From the NCBI RefSeq assembly GCF_038502225.1, contig NC_091372.1:9422024-9486023 (forward strand): a DNA stretch of 64,000 nucleotides, in the 5' to 3' direction. The stretch comes from Cherax quadricarinatus. Its lineage: Eukaryota > Arthropoda > Malacostraca > Decapoda > Parastacidae. The notes below the pieces were generated by a model. That model was not told the origin of the DNA. It saw nothing but the letters and a program-made list of their open reading frames with translations, and did no database searches. Of this stretch, positions 29,528-41,029 are shown piece by piece. Numbering within the stretch: the stretch's first letter is position 1; each line of letters starts with the position of its first letter. The position numbers and the translations under genes are program-made.

Positions 29528-29898
29528 TTTCAACTGCAGCTCCTCTTTATGCCTACTTCTAGGGTCAGAAATATCTTTAAATTATAAAAGAGAAAGTATA
29601 CAAGTATCCCAGGATGAGTGTATTTAAATAAGGATATGTGTGGATGTGTCAGCTAAGATGTGCTTAAAAACAGATTAATTGCAGTTTGTTTCGGGGGACG
29701 TATTTTTGTGAAACATCTGAGAGCAATGAAGTCACACACCATAACTTTCTTATTATGCCATCACACACGTTAGTTTTCCTGCTATACGATATTACATTCA
29801 GACGTTGTAGTTTCCCTATCATTCTCCAACACCTAGGGATATAGAACTCTCACACTCGATGGTTTATCCTGTCAGACTCCATTACATAGAATCCACAA

Positions 29899-30320
29899 AT
29901 AACCCGCACATAAAAGAGATAAGCTTACGACGACGTTTCGGTCCGACTTGGACCATTTACAAAGTCACACTAACCAGAAGTGGAGCAGGACGGCTATATA
30001 TAGGCAGGAAGAGGTGGTGGTAGTAGTAGTAGTAGTACAAGAATGGTATATAATACCGACAAGATGAAATTAAGACACATGCGCAACACCCGGGCATCTC
30101 TATCGTAGACGTTTCGCCATCCAGCCCGGGTGTTGCGCATGTGTCTTAATTTCATCTTGTCGGTATTATATACCATTCTTGTACTACTATTACTACTACC
30201 ACCACCTCTTCCTGCCTATATATAGCCGTCCTGCTCCACTTCTGGTTAGTGTGACTTTGTAAATGGTCCAAGTCGGACCGAAACGCCGTCGTAAGCTTCT
30301 CTCTTTTATGTGCGGGTTAT
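29899..30320. mobile_element. Foldback element, 197-bp arms
   Basis: Arms 29899-30095 and 30124-30320 are inverted copies with about three mismatches and a 28-nt spacer. Arm motifs include ACGTTTCGGTCCGACTTGG, GGCTATATATAGGC and TAAGACACATGCGCAAC. The right end continues as TCGTTCCAGTCACGGTATTG, like fragments at 16200, 22055 and 44745. It lies in the head-to-head spacer between CP6 and CP7. Confidence 0.85.
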
Positions 30321-30699
30321 CTGTGTATCGTTCCAGTCACGGTATTGTGCCTTTTTTTGTTATTTGTTACGTAGTTTTCCAGAAACTAAGAGTCGGCTCT
30401 GTGTTTCTGTTGAAAGAATATCAGAGATGCATCCACCTCAAAACGCAAAAAGTACTTCAAATCAGGGCAATAAACTGATACATATGAAGGAACTCGGAGG
30501 AAACAGGTTAACCAGGCTTAAGTACAGAAAAATCTGTTGGGATGTTGCAGCAAGTGGAGAGAGTCGGACCACAAGACAACGGTATCAAGTATCAGATCTG
30601 ACACCATCATGGACAAGGGGATAAGGAAGCATTCGGCATACGGGTTAACGTATTCTACAGACTCATGACTTAATCTTTACAGATATTCACATAGTCCAT

Positions 30700-30947
30700 A
30701 CACACCTCTTCTCTGGTACGGCTGGATAACATTAGGGACGTGTCTCCATGAGACACCTGCTGTCTATGTTCACCCATCAGTATAAAATAGGTGCCTGGGT
30801 GTTAGTGGACTGGTGTGGGTCGCATCCTGGGACAAAACTGACCTAATTTGTGGGAAATGCTCAGCATAACAAGCGGCTTTCTATATATTAGTATGTCATT
30901 GATGTCAACTATGGTCTGTATACCTTGTACATGTACATGTAGAAATA

Positions 30948-30981
<34 letters not shown>

Positions 30982-30998
30982 TTTTATTATTATTATCA
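30700..30998 (+). mobile_element. SINE S1 copy with ATT tail
   Basis: Body motifs TCACCCATCAGTATAAAATA, GACTGGTGTGGGTCGCATCC, TCAGCATAACAAGCGGC and CTTGTACATGTACATG, then an ATT tract (30947-30998). The tail joins the ATT tail of an RTE-like element on the other strand. Confidence 0.8.
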
Positions 30999-32082
30999 CA
31001 CCAGCCGATTCCCACCAAGGCAGGGTGGCCCGAAAAAGAAAAACTTTCACCATCATTCACTCCATCACTGTCTTGCCAGAAGGGTGCTTTACACTACAGT
31101 TTTTAAACTGCAACATTAACACCCCTCCTTCAGAGTGCAGGCACTGTACTTCCCATCTCCAGGACTCAAGTCCGGCCTGCCGGTTTCCCTGAATCCCTTC
31201 ATAAATGTTACTTTGCTCACACTCCAACAGCACGTCAAGTATTAAAAACCATTTGTCTCCATTCACTCCTATCAAACACGCTCACGCATGCCTGCTGGAA
31301 GTCCAAGCCCCTCGCACACAAAACCTCCTTTACCCCCTCCCTCCAACCCTTCCTAGGCCGACCCCTACCCCGCCTTCCTTCCACTACAGACTGATACACT
31401 CTTGAAGTCATTCTATTTCGCTCCATTCTCTCTACATGTCCGAACCACCTCAACAACCCTTCCTCAGCCCTCTGGACAACAGTTTTGGTAATCCCGCACC
31501 TCCTCCTAACTTCCAAACTACGAATTCTCTGCATTATATTCACACCACACATTGCCCTCAGACATGACATCTCCACTGCCTCCAGCCTTCTCCTCGCTGC
31601 AACATTCATCACCCACGCTTCACACCCATATAAGAGCGTTGGTAAAACTATACTCTCATACATTCCCCTCTTTGCCTCCAAGGACAAAGTTCTCTGTCTC
31701 CACAGACTCCTAAGTGCACCACTCACTCTTTTTCCCTCATCAATTCTATGATTCACCTCATCTTTCATAGACCCATCCGCTGACACGTCCACTCCCAAAT
31801 ATCTGAATACGTTCACCTCCTCCATACTCTCTCCCTCCAATCTGATATTCAATCTTTCATCACCTAATCTTTTTGTTATCCTCATAACCTTACTCTTTCC
31901 TGTATTCACCTTTAATTTTCTTCTTTTGCACACCCTACCAAATTCATCCACCAATCTCTGCAACTTCTCTTCAGAATCTCCCAAGAGCACAGTGTCATCA
32001 GCAAAGAGCAGCTGTGACAACTCCCACTTTGTGTGTGATTCTTTATCTTTTAACTCCACGCCTCTTGCCAAGACCCTCGCAT
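30999..32082 (-). mobile_element. 5'-truncated RTE-like LINE
   Basis: An open frame of about 278 codons (31235-32071) encodes the RT C-terminal half: LSQLLFADDTVLLGDSEEKL, FRYLGVDVSADGSM, the DEVNHRI and LPTLLYGCEAW motifs, LRWFGHVERM and GRRGRGRPRKGW. These match the RTE clade in character. The 3' UTR ends in TTCGGGCCACCCTGCCTTGG followed by CGGCTGGTGTGATAATAATA. No upstream RT fingers or endonuclease are present: the 5' side stops at an ATT tract (32083-32180). Not autonomous. Confidence 0.85.
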
Positions 32083-32106
32083 TTATTATTTATTATTTAT
32101 TATTTA

Positions 32107-32180
<74 letters not shown>
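32083..32180. repeat. ATT microsatellite
   Basis: TTATTTATT then ATT repeats at the truncated 5' side of the RTE-like element. Confidence 0.95.
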
Positions 32181-32314
32181 TCTGTATATATTCCCAATTC
32201 CAAAATGTACTCTCTCTCCAATTTTTAAAAAGGTTGATTCGAAGAAGATATGTAAATATAACGTCCACCTTCATTTGTCTTCATTTTTCATAAATGAGTG
32301 AAAAATGCTGTGAT

Positions 32315-32748
32315 AGGATTACCGAGTGTGGGAAATGTCCTGGGAGGACGCAGCTGATGTCCTGGGAGGACGCAGCTGATGTCCTGGGAGGACGCAGCTG
32401 ATGTCCTGGGAGGACGCAGCTGATGTCCTGGGAGGACGCAGCTGATGTCCTGGGAGGACGCAGCTGATGTCCTGGGAGGACGCAGCTGATGTCCTGGGAG
32501 GACGCAGCTGATGTCCTGGGAGGACGCAGCTGATGTCTGGTATACCTACACAAGCGTGACTGATGCCTGTCACTTTGCATCCACTGACGCAGTCCATATT
32601 TTCACTCTTTATCCACAACATTTCTGTCTTTTTTTCTATTTAACCCAGTTGTTGCATGCTGGGCATCACGACATGCCCAGAGGTCCCTGGAGAGTATATA
32701 AGCAGTGGGGCAGCATGGCTGGGCACCACACACACTACCATCACTACC
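32315..32748 (+). promoter_or_regulatory. CP7 class B promoter with 22-bp minisatellite
   Basis: TATATAA at 32695-32701. Just upstream is the class B block TAACCCAGTTGTTGCATGCT, GGGCATCACGACATGCCCAG. The distal block begins GGATTACCGAGTGTGGGAAA. At 32335-32536 the part that reads GGAGAGGCTACAGTATGTGT in CP11 is replaced by about nine 22-bp units. Confidence 0.8.
32335..32536. repeat. 22-bp minisatellite in the CP7 promoter
   Basis: About nine near-identical units of GTCCTGGGAGGACGCAGCTGAT. The TCCTGGGAGGA core is almost self-complementary. It is located about 160 bp upstream of the TATA box. Confidence 0.95.
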
Positions 32749-34334
32749 ATGAAGGTAACCCATCACGGTATTTCTGATAAATTTTTGCAACGGAAAATAA
32801 TGATTTTTCAGACTTGATATCAGATATTACATATAAAGAGCTATTATATTCATAATTCCAGTCTGTAATACATGTATGTATAAGTCAGCCTAATATACAG
32901 GGTGCCATAGGCCACAATAGAAAGAATCTGAGTTCAATCTAAGGCGGGACGAGGCATGAATAATGTTTAAGTCTATTACCCCTGTTCTCCTTGTAATAAA
33001 TTGTTACCATGGGTTTTTAGTCAACTGTTGTGGGTTGCATCCTGGGGCAGGACGTAAGCATTTACGATTTTTTTCTTTTTTTCAAATTATTTCCCGTGTA
33101 TCAGCAAAACTATTTTGGCTAAATATAAATTATTTTAGTTACATTTCAAAATGGGTTAAATTAGATTAATAAGTCTTTGTATGTAAAATTGTTGCAAGAG
33201 ACGACACATTATGATAAGACTTAAATGGAAGAAATTTTGTTATTAAAGGTACAAAACGTTTCGCGAACGAGACATTTTGCACCATTAATAAGATTTGGCC
33301 TTTGACACTTTATTTTCACTACTTTTCTGGGTTTATTAAGTATCAAACTCTTCATTTCTTCACCAGGTCATTCTTGTAGTAACTCTGGCTGCAGCTGGTA
33401 TGGCAGCACCATCTGGACCACCATACGGGTTCTCACCAGCACCATCATACAGACCAGCACCATCCTACGCTTCGGTAAAGTAACCCTGTTTATACTCACC
33501 TATTCCTGGTTATAGGGGTTTATTCACAGCTCTTGGCCCTGCCTCTGAACATGGCTGTTACCTGGTTCACTCCTATAGCCTCGTAGTTGCTATAATTCCT
33601 ATAGTTTTAGCGATGTTTGGAGTCAGCCTTATGGCTATTCATGTTTTACGTGGTAGGTATTATGCAAGAAAAGAATTTTATCTGTTAGTGAGCTTAATAT
33701 ACTTCCATAAGCTTGAGACTTCGTACATATACATACTGAGATGTTGCAAGCAATTTAAGTGACTCGTTATATGAAGTTTAGAAAATAATATTGAAGCAAA
33801 TAGCAACTAATCCACAATTTTGAGAGAAAGCTTTACATGAAGGCTCGGGACATCCTGGACCAACTGACAATGGTCCAGGATGGACATCAACATCGTTTAC
33901 TGTTGTCATTCCAAATTGTGGTTCAGTTGTGAATTGTTCAAGCCATATTATTGTAATTTATATTATCTACTTTCAAAATATTCACAAACGGAAAACGTTA
34001 TTTTGGTTATAAATCTTAACTGGCCATTCCATTTTCTCCTTGGTAGGCTCCAGCACGGTACAGCTTCGACTATGCTGTGAACGACCCTCCCTCCGGCAAC
34101 GACTTCGGTCACCAGGAGTCTCGTGATGGTGACCACACTCAGGGGTCGTACTACGTGCAGCTCCCCGACGGTCGTCTGCAGCAGGTGACCTACACTGTCA
34201 GTGGTGACTCTGGCTACCTGGCTGAGGTCACCTACCAAGGAGAAGCCAGGTACCCGACCTACCAGCCAGCCTACAGGCCTGCCCCAACCTATACACCACT
34301 CCCAGTCTTTAGGCCCACCCCAGTGTATGGCTAA
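32749..34334 (+). CDS. CP7: class B RR cuticle protein
   Basis: Predicted secreted cuticle protein of 133 residues. Exon 1 is 32749-32754 (MK), exon 2 is 33367-33474 (36 codons) and exon 3 is 34047-34334 (95 codons plus TAA), with phase-0 GT/AG introns. Signal peptide is about MKVILVVTLAAAGMA, then APSGPPYGFSPAPSYRPAPS. RR domain: APARYSFDYAVNDPPSGNDF, SYYVQLPDGRLQQVTYTV, GDSGYLAEVTYQGEARYP, tail ending RPTPVYG. AATAAA is at 34491-34496. Head to head with CP6, tail to tail with CP8. Intron 1 holds one copy of the GAGACGACACATTATGATAA sequence that forms a long array in CP9. Confidence 0.92.
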
Positions 34335-34559
34335 AAATTCATTTATGATTAATTTAGTATGCAAATTATATAGTCGAAATCGCCAGTAAGCTTTACATTA
34401 GGCAGGACAGGTCAGCATGGAAATTTTGAGTTTAGCCAAAAAATAATATTTGAGAATAACCTTGTATTGTGTATCAATAACAATTGTTTCAATAAATGAT
34501 CCAATATTAATTTGTGATTTGCATATCTAGTTATCGTTTGTTTGCAATATTTATTTGAT

Positions 34560-35250
34560 TATCAGGAAAGAGATTTAATGGACAGAAAAGCTGAGCACAA
34601 GATATACAACTTCTTTGGAACTGTAGGTAATCAAACAAATTTATATTGTTTGGACTGTCTTGGATTCATTATATCGTCTTCATAATAGTTTGCTATAAAC
34701 CATTATCAAGACTTTTTCTCTCTAAATTGTGAATTAAAAGTGAAAATGTAAATTGTACTAATTTGGATTTATGTGTATTAGAAGGAAACAATCAGCTTTC
34801 GTTATGTTATGAGCTCTATCAACTTATGATAAAGCTCTATAGTGAAATGTCCCAATGTAAGCTTCTTCTGTAACTGAATATTGTCGACGAAGCACTAAAA
34901 TGTAAATGCTCTGTTGTCCGTTCTCTAATCTGCCTAATGTCGACTCTCACATTCCAAAAGTTTTCAGAGAATTTCCATGCACAGAGGCAGACTCCAGCTG
35001 CTGCATAATTGTCGTCACGATCTACTAAGGCATCAGTACACAGTCCTTTGATTGGAAAACACGCTGGTGTTTGTGCAATGCATTGGTGGAGCTGAACGCA
35101 TTGGTGGAGCTGAACTTGGTGGTTGGGTGATGGGTGGGCGAAGCTTGGATAATGGTGAGGTGTGTGGATGAATAATGTTAAATGTACTGTCTATTCTTCA
35201 TAAATGTGACAGAAACTGTTACACTGGGGTTAAAAGAGGATCATAGCTTG
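34560..35250. other. Tail-to-tail spacer CP7/CP8 with relic LINE RNase H
   Basis: On the minus strand about 34905-35040 reads TDALVDRDDNYAAAGVCLCA, then WKFSENFWNVRVDI, an RNase H-like stretch from a non-LTR element. The same relic lies between CP9/CP10 and CP12/CP13, so it predates the block duplications. Confidence 0.65.
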
Positions 35251-35301
35251 TTCTCAGTTTATTGATAAATATTATGTCAAGATATGAATACACGATGACA
35301 G

Positions 35302-36215
35302 TTATGCATAGACTGGCAGAGGACTGTAGCTTGGAGTTGGATGATAAGATGGAGAAGGCTTGTAGGATGGTTTAGGATAAGATGGAGCAGTAGTGTAGGA
35401 AGGTTGGTAGTGAGGGTACTGAGCCTCTCCCTGGTAGGTGACCTCAGCCACGTAGCCAGAGTCACCATTGACAGTGTAGGTCACCTGCTGCAGACGACCG
35501 TCAGGGAGCTGCACGTAGTAAGTCCCCTGGGTGTTGTAGCCATCACGAGTCTCCTGGTGACCGAAGTCGTTACCAGAATAGTCGTCTTTCACAGCATAGT
35601 TGAAGTCGTACCGAGGATGACTCTGTGGAATGATCACAACATAAACTGGCACAGAATGTGTTATGTTATTTTCTCTAAGAATTATATTAAATAATTTTAG
35701 TTTTTTCATATCTAAAATATATAATAAATAAATAAGCAATTAAATATTCCTAGATAACTTACATCATAGGACGGGGATGGCTTGTAGGATGGAGTGGGAT
35801 GGTAGGGAGCTGGCTGGTAGGAGGGAGCTGGGCTGTATGATGGAGTGGGTTTGTAATGTGGGGCAGGAGGGTAGGATGGAGTGGGCCTATAGTGTCGGGC
35901 AGGAGGGTAACCATACTGTTGTGGCACACCCACCACGACACTCACCATGGCTAGAGCAAATGCCACCTGTGTTAAGAAACGACAAGCATTATTTTTGTGT
36001 TGACGACCAGAATGCGATACTCAACATGGATAAATATAGAGAAACAGAGACATAAACTTTAGTGGTTGATAACCAACACTTCGATTGCCCACATAATTTG
36101 TGGAAGAACGGAAATTATGTCTATAAAAACAGGTCTTCAGTAAAATTCTTAAATATAATTGATAATTCAGAAAAATGAAAGTAAATACTTTTCAGTAGTT
36201 GCATCTCACCTTCAT
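35302..36215 (-). CDS. CP8: class A RR cuticle protein
   Basis: Predicted secreted chitin-binding protein of 176 residues. Exon 1 is 36210-36215 (MK), exon 2 is 35763-35966 (68 codons) and exon 3 is 35302-35622 (106 codons plus stop). Signal peptide is about MKVAFALAMVSVVVG; the linker is Pro/Tyr-rich (PQQYGYPPARHYRPTPSYPP). RR domain SHPRYDFNYAVKDDYSGNDF, TYYVQLPDGRLQQVTYTV, GDSGYVAEVTYQGEAQYP; tail with PKPSYKPSPSYHPTPSYSPL ending PVYA. Minus-strand AATAAA at 35258-35263 and TATA at 36264-36270. Residues VAF, VSV and ARH distinguish it from CP10. Confidence 0.92.
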
Positions 36216-36470
36216 GTTGTTGCTGGGACGAGAGAATGAATGATGTTGACCAGAGCTGTGGAGTTATATACTGAGCCTCTCCCAGGGTGGGAGTGCTGGA
36301 GGGAGGGAGGAGTGGAGTGTTTACTGTAGTTCCTACAGAAGTCACCACGCCCCTTTCCTGAGAGAGCTACGACCTTCCAATCCAACAACAAACACACTCA
36401 CAACTACACAAACACAACACTGCTTAACCTGACTGACCAAGCAATGCGGACATCAACCGCAGAGCCACGC
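36216..36470 (-). promoter_or_regulatory. CP8 class A promoter (uninterrupted)
   Basis: TATATAA at 36264-36270; conserved upstream motifs (minus strand) include CACCCTGGGAGAGGCTCAG, GTAGGAACTACAGTAAACAC and GGAAAGGGGCGTGG, then a T/G-rich block to TTGGTCAGTCAGGTTAAGC. It is the empty-site reference for the CP6 promoter SINE. Confidence 0.8.
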
Positions 36471-38522
36471 TAAAATATGCATAATTGTGGGGTCGTAGAT
36501 AACATAAATTTATAAAAAGAACGCATTCACGTATTCCACAATATTGTGCCTGCCAAGATATACTGAGAAATAAATTAAGTGAAGTCTGGATGTCTTCAGA
36601 CATGTATTCTTCCGATAAAACCCGGAAATGGCTCAGGTTAATCCAGTCAGATTAATCTTATTTATTTTATTAGTGAAGTAACAGGAGAATATTTACTTCA
36701 TGTAACCCTTACCTATTATGCTAAGCTATGTGGGTGACAGTTTATTATTGTGCCTTGTGGGACACCCACTGAGTCCAGTTTAGGTGAGTCACGGCTGTCT
36801 ACAGGCTGGGTTCACCATAATGTTTTCGGTTCCCCTATATTCGTGCTTCAACTGAGATTGTATTATTATACACCCGCACAATAATACAGCGAATAGTAAC
36901 CCAAAAAAGTACTGCAGTACAGAGGTCAAAGAGGGTCTTTATCAGACAACCCCCTGTTAGCATAGCTACCTGGCACATAGTGCCACAGTACCTCTGTCAT
37001 AGTGCCACGGTACCTCCGTCACTGACTCAACACGTCATCTTGTAATGTAGTGTCAGCTGCCTTTTCTTGACGATTTAGAAAACATCAGTAAGGCAAAAAA
37101 TCGTCAAGGAGTAAAATTTTCCGATTTTTTCTAAAATAAAATAATTTACATCACAATCAAATGTTAATAAAAATTTGAAAGAAATCTCTTATTCCGATGG
37201 GTTCGATTACTTTGCAACAGTAATTTATAGATTCGTTTAACTTTTTTAACCTCGTTTCTTCGTCTACTTTGTTATACACTGGTTCAAGTTAACCCTCTCT
37301 AGTGATGCACTGATAACTTTCTCTTTTCTCAAGATTAACAATAGTTACATTAAACGCAATAGTTTCAGACACACAATAGCGGTAACTTAAACAAATTTAA
37401 CCTAGAATAATCCACGAAAGTCAGTGTGTTATATTAGCGAATTATTCCAGCCACAGAATTGTGTTTTTATTCTCTGTAACTAAAAAAACGATTAACAAAG
37501 CCCCTTGATACATCAAATTAGAGAATATATATAATAAAAAACTATGTAAAATCAAGTTAAGGCAACGTAAATGGTAGAAAATTATTTAAAACTAGTACCA
37601 GGACCACTCATGGAGAAAACAGTGTCACGGTGCACCGTGGCATGGTGAGGGTTCAGGTTCGATTCCCGGCGAAGAGGTGGAAACATTGGACGTGTTTCCT
37701 TATACCGGCTGTCTATGTTCACCCATCAGTAAAATAGGTATCTAGGTGTTAGTGGACTTGTGTGGGTCGTATCCTGAGACAAAACTGACCTAATTTGCGA
37801 GAAATGCTCAGCATAACAAGCGGCTTTCTATATAGTAGTATGTCATTCATGTCAGCTATGGTCTGTATACCTTGTACGTACACGACTCCGTCGTGTAAGA
37901 TTTTTTCTTTTCAGTCTCGATTGCAAATGATCTTTTCCTGTCATGGTGCATCACACTGGATGACTTTTGCTGATCATCACACGGGTCAGTTTTTCTTTTA
38001 AGAATATCAGAGATAAAGTCATCTCAAAACGTAAACAGCATCTGAGATTCAGGCAATATACTGATATCTTTGAAGGAACTCTGGGAAAACAGGTTAACCA
38101 TACTAGAGCTCAGGTGTTGGGATGCTGCAGCAACTAGAGAGAGACAATCTCACCAGAAGACATTAGCATCAACATGACAGACACGGGATAAAAAAAAGTG
38201 TTCAGAACACGGACTAATCTTATTCGTCAAACTCGACGACTTGATCTTAACAGATATTCACATGCTCATGTCATACACACCTCTAAACAGTAGCCACTTT
38301 GTCTATATGGTTCCATGTACCATATATACTCTCTAAAGATTTGAAAAAACTTGGTTTCCAAGAAATAGATATCTCAAATTAAGGTCCATGTGTGTGTGTC
38401 TCCATGTTTTCATAACTGCATTCAAAAATACTGTGAAATAACAAAAAAAGGCACAATACCGTGTCTGGAACGATACACAAATAACCCGCACATTTGTGTA
38501 TACTGTGAAAATGTGTGTTATA
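36471..38522. other. Head-to-head spacer CP8/CP9
   Basis: Shares ordered blocks with the spacers CP6/CP7 and CP10/CP11 (for example 36560-36660 with 43960-44060, and 38010-38230 with 45630-45830). It includes SINE S1 at 37620-37890 and a foldback-family fragment at 38455-38490. No gene recognised. Confidence 0.65.
37620..37890 (+). mobile_element. SINE S1 copy
   Basis: tRNA-like head with box B AGGTTCGATTCCCGG, then TCACCCATCAGTAAAATAGG, TGCTCAGCATAACAAGCGGC and GGTCTGTATACCTTGTACGT. It lacks the long ATT tail. Confidence 0.8.
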
Positions 38523-38773
38523 GGATTACTGAGTGTTGGAAACATACGAAGAGGCTTCAGAGTGTCCTTGTACACAACGTGATCCATGCATGACACATGA
38601 TCTTAGTGACCCAGTCCACATTTTCACTATTTATCCGCAGCTTTCCTGACTTTTTGTGTTTAACCCAGTTGTTGCATGCTGGGTATCACGACATACCCAG
38701 AGGTCCTTGGGAGGGTATATAAGCAGCGGAGCAGCATGGCTGGGCACCGCACACTACCATCACCATCACCACC
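38523..38773 (+). promoter_or_regulatory. CP9 class B promoter (single-copy reference)
   Basis: TATATAA at 38716-38722. The upstream block from AGGATTACTGAGTGTTGGAA through GATCTTAGTGACCCAGTCC to the CCCAG...CTGGG inverted motif (TAACCCAGTTGTTGCATGCT) aligns with CP7, CP11 and CP13. Here the distal block is present once. Confidence 0.8.
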
Positions 38774-40818
38774 ATGAAGGTAAATCATCATGGTGTTCCA
38801 CAGAATTTTTACAATAGCGAAATGTTGATTTTTCAGACTTGATATCAGATGTTATTATATACATGATATTATATTCATAACTTCCGTCAGTAATACATGC
38901 ATACATAAGTCAGACTAATATGTCTTCATAGGTCATAATGGAAGGGTCCTGGGTTCAATCTAAGGCGGAACGAGGCATGTAAAGATGGTTAGACCTCCCA
39001 CCCCTGTTTGACTTGCAATAAATTGTTAAGCTGAATTTAGTGTGTTGTTAATTAATGGTTGTTTGTATCCTGGGGTAGGACGTCAGGATTTACCCTTTTT
39101 TTAGACTATTTCCTTGACACCACCAGAAGTAATTTTTTTGGCTAAAAATCTATTATTTTGTAGTCCAAGTGGCTAATATATGGTAATTCAATTATCTAAA
39201 TGGATTATCCTGGGTTATTACGTCTAAGTCTGTGCAGTACCTCCGTACTGAGACGACACATTATGATAAAAGGGACGACACATTATGCAAGAGACGACAC
39301 ATTATGATAAAAGGGACGACACATTATGCAAGAGACGACACATTATGATAAAAGGGACGACACATTATGCAAGAGACGACACATTATGATAAAAGGGACG
39401 ACACATTATGCAAGAGACGACACATTATGATAAAAGGGACGACACGTTATGCAAGAGACGACACATTATGATAAAAGGGACGACACATTATGCAAGAGAC
39501 GACACATTATGATAAAAGGGACGACACATTATGCAAGAGACGACACATTATGATAAAAGGGACGACACATTATGCAAGAGACGACACATTATGATAAAAG
39601 GGACGACACGTTATGCAAGAGACGACACATTATGATAAAAGGGACGACACATTATGCAAGAGACGACACATTATGATAAAAGGGACGACACGTTATGCAA
39701 GAGACGACACATTATGATAAAAGGGACGACACGTTATGCAAGAGACGACACATTATGATAAAAGGGACGACACGTTATGCAAGAGACGACAAATTATGAT
39801 AAAAGGGACGACACATTATGCAAGAGACGACAAATTATGATGAAAGGGACGACACATTATGCAAGAGACGACACATTATGATAAAAGGGACGACACATTA
39901 TGCAAGAGACGACACATTATGATAAAAGGACTCAGAAGAAACTTTTCGCTCACTTGTGAACTTTCTCATGTGACTTAAGTCATTCACCTGAGGCAGAGAA
40001 CCAAACATTTTCCACAATAAGTAAAAGATTTTTTTTTTAACACTTTATTATCACTACTTTTCTGGGTTTAATAGGTCTCAAACTCTTCATTTTCATCACC
40101 AGGTCATTCTTGTACTAACTGTGGCTGCAGCCGCTGTGGCAGCACCATCTGGACCACCATACGGATTCTCACCATCATACAGACCAGCACCATCCTACAC
40201 TTCGGTAAAGTAACCTTGTTTATACCTATTCTTTTTTATAGGTGTGTATTCACAGCTCCTGGCCCTGCCTCTTAACTGGCTGTTACCTGGTTCACTACTA
40301 TGCGTTTTCTCATAGATATGCACTGAAAGCATTTTATCTATTGAGCTTAAAACAGTTTCATGGCTTTGCTTACCAGAAAATAAGGGTAATTACCATTTTT
40401 TTTTTTTGGCTTCAAAATCTATGCATGTTCATAAAGCACGAGCTTCAGAATGTATTCTGAAAATATTCACGAACTGAAAGCATTATTTTGAGAATAAATC
40501 TAAGTGCTCATTCCATTTTCTCCTTGGTAGGCTCCAGCACGGTACAGCTTCGACTATGCTGTGAACGACCCTCCCTCCGGCAACGACTTCGGTCACCAGG
40601 AGTCTCGTGATGGTGACCACACTCAGGGGTCGTACTACGTGCAGCTCCCCGACGGTCGTCTGCAGCAGGTGACCTACACTGTCAGTGGTGACTCTGGCTA
40701 CCTGGTTGAGGTCACCTACCAAGGAGAAGCCAGATACCCGACCTACCAGCCAGCCTATAGGCCAGCCCCAGACTTCACTCCTCTCCAAGCCTATAGGCCC
40801 ATCCCAGTGTATGGCTAA
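38774..40818 (+). CDS. CP9: class B RR cuticle protein
   Basis: Predicted secreted cuticle protein of 131 residues. Exon 1 is 38774-38779 (MK), exon 2 is 40103-40204 (34 codons) and exon 3 is 40531-40818 (95 codons plus TAA). Signal peptide is about MKVILVLTVAAAAVA; linker APSGPPYGFSPSYRPAPSYT. RR domain as in CP7 except GYLVEVTYQG (Val for the usual Ala of the RR motif GY.AEV). Tail ends YRPIPVYG. AATAAA at 40974-40979. Intron 1 is lengthened by a 41-bp minisatellite (39247-39927). Head to head with CP8. Confidence 0.92.
39247..39927. repeat. 41-bp minisatellite in CP9 intron 1
   Basis: About 16 units of 41 bp, each made of two diverged halves (GACGACACATTATGATAAAA and GGGACGACACATTATGCAAG). 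CP7 intron 1 has the seed once at about 33195-33220. Confidence 0.95.
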
Positions 40819-41029
40819 AATTTATTTATGGTTAAGTTAGTATGCAAATTATATAGTCCAAATCGCCAGTAAGCTTTACATTAGGTAGGACAGGTCAGCA
40901 TGGAAATTTTGAGTTTAGCCAAAAAATAATATTTGAGGAAAATCTTTCATTGTATATCAATAACAATTGTTTCAATAAATAATCTAATATTTATTTGTGA
41001 TTTATATATCTAGTTATTGTTTGTTTGCA

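Noticed and set aside
31235..32071. 278-codon frame as a host gene
   Set aside because: FADDTVLLG and GRRGRGRPRKGW motifs, a missing N-terminal half and ATT ends identify a truncated RTE-type LINE.
39247..39927. CRISPR-like array
   Set aside because: Units are contiguous with no unique spacers, and the host is a eukaryote; it is a minisatellite in an intron.
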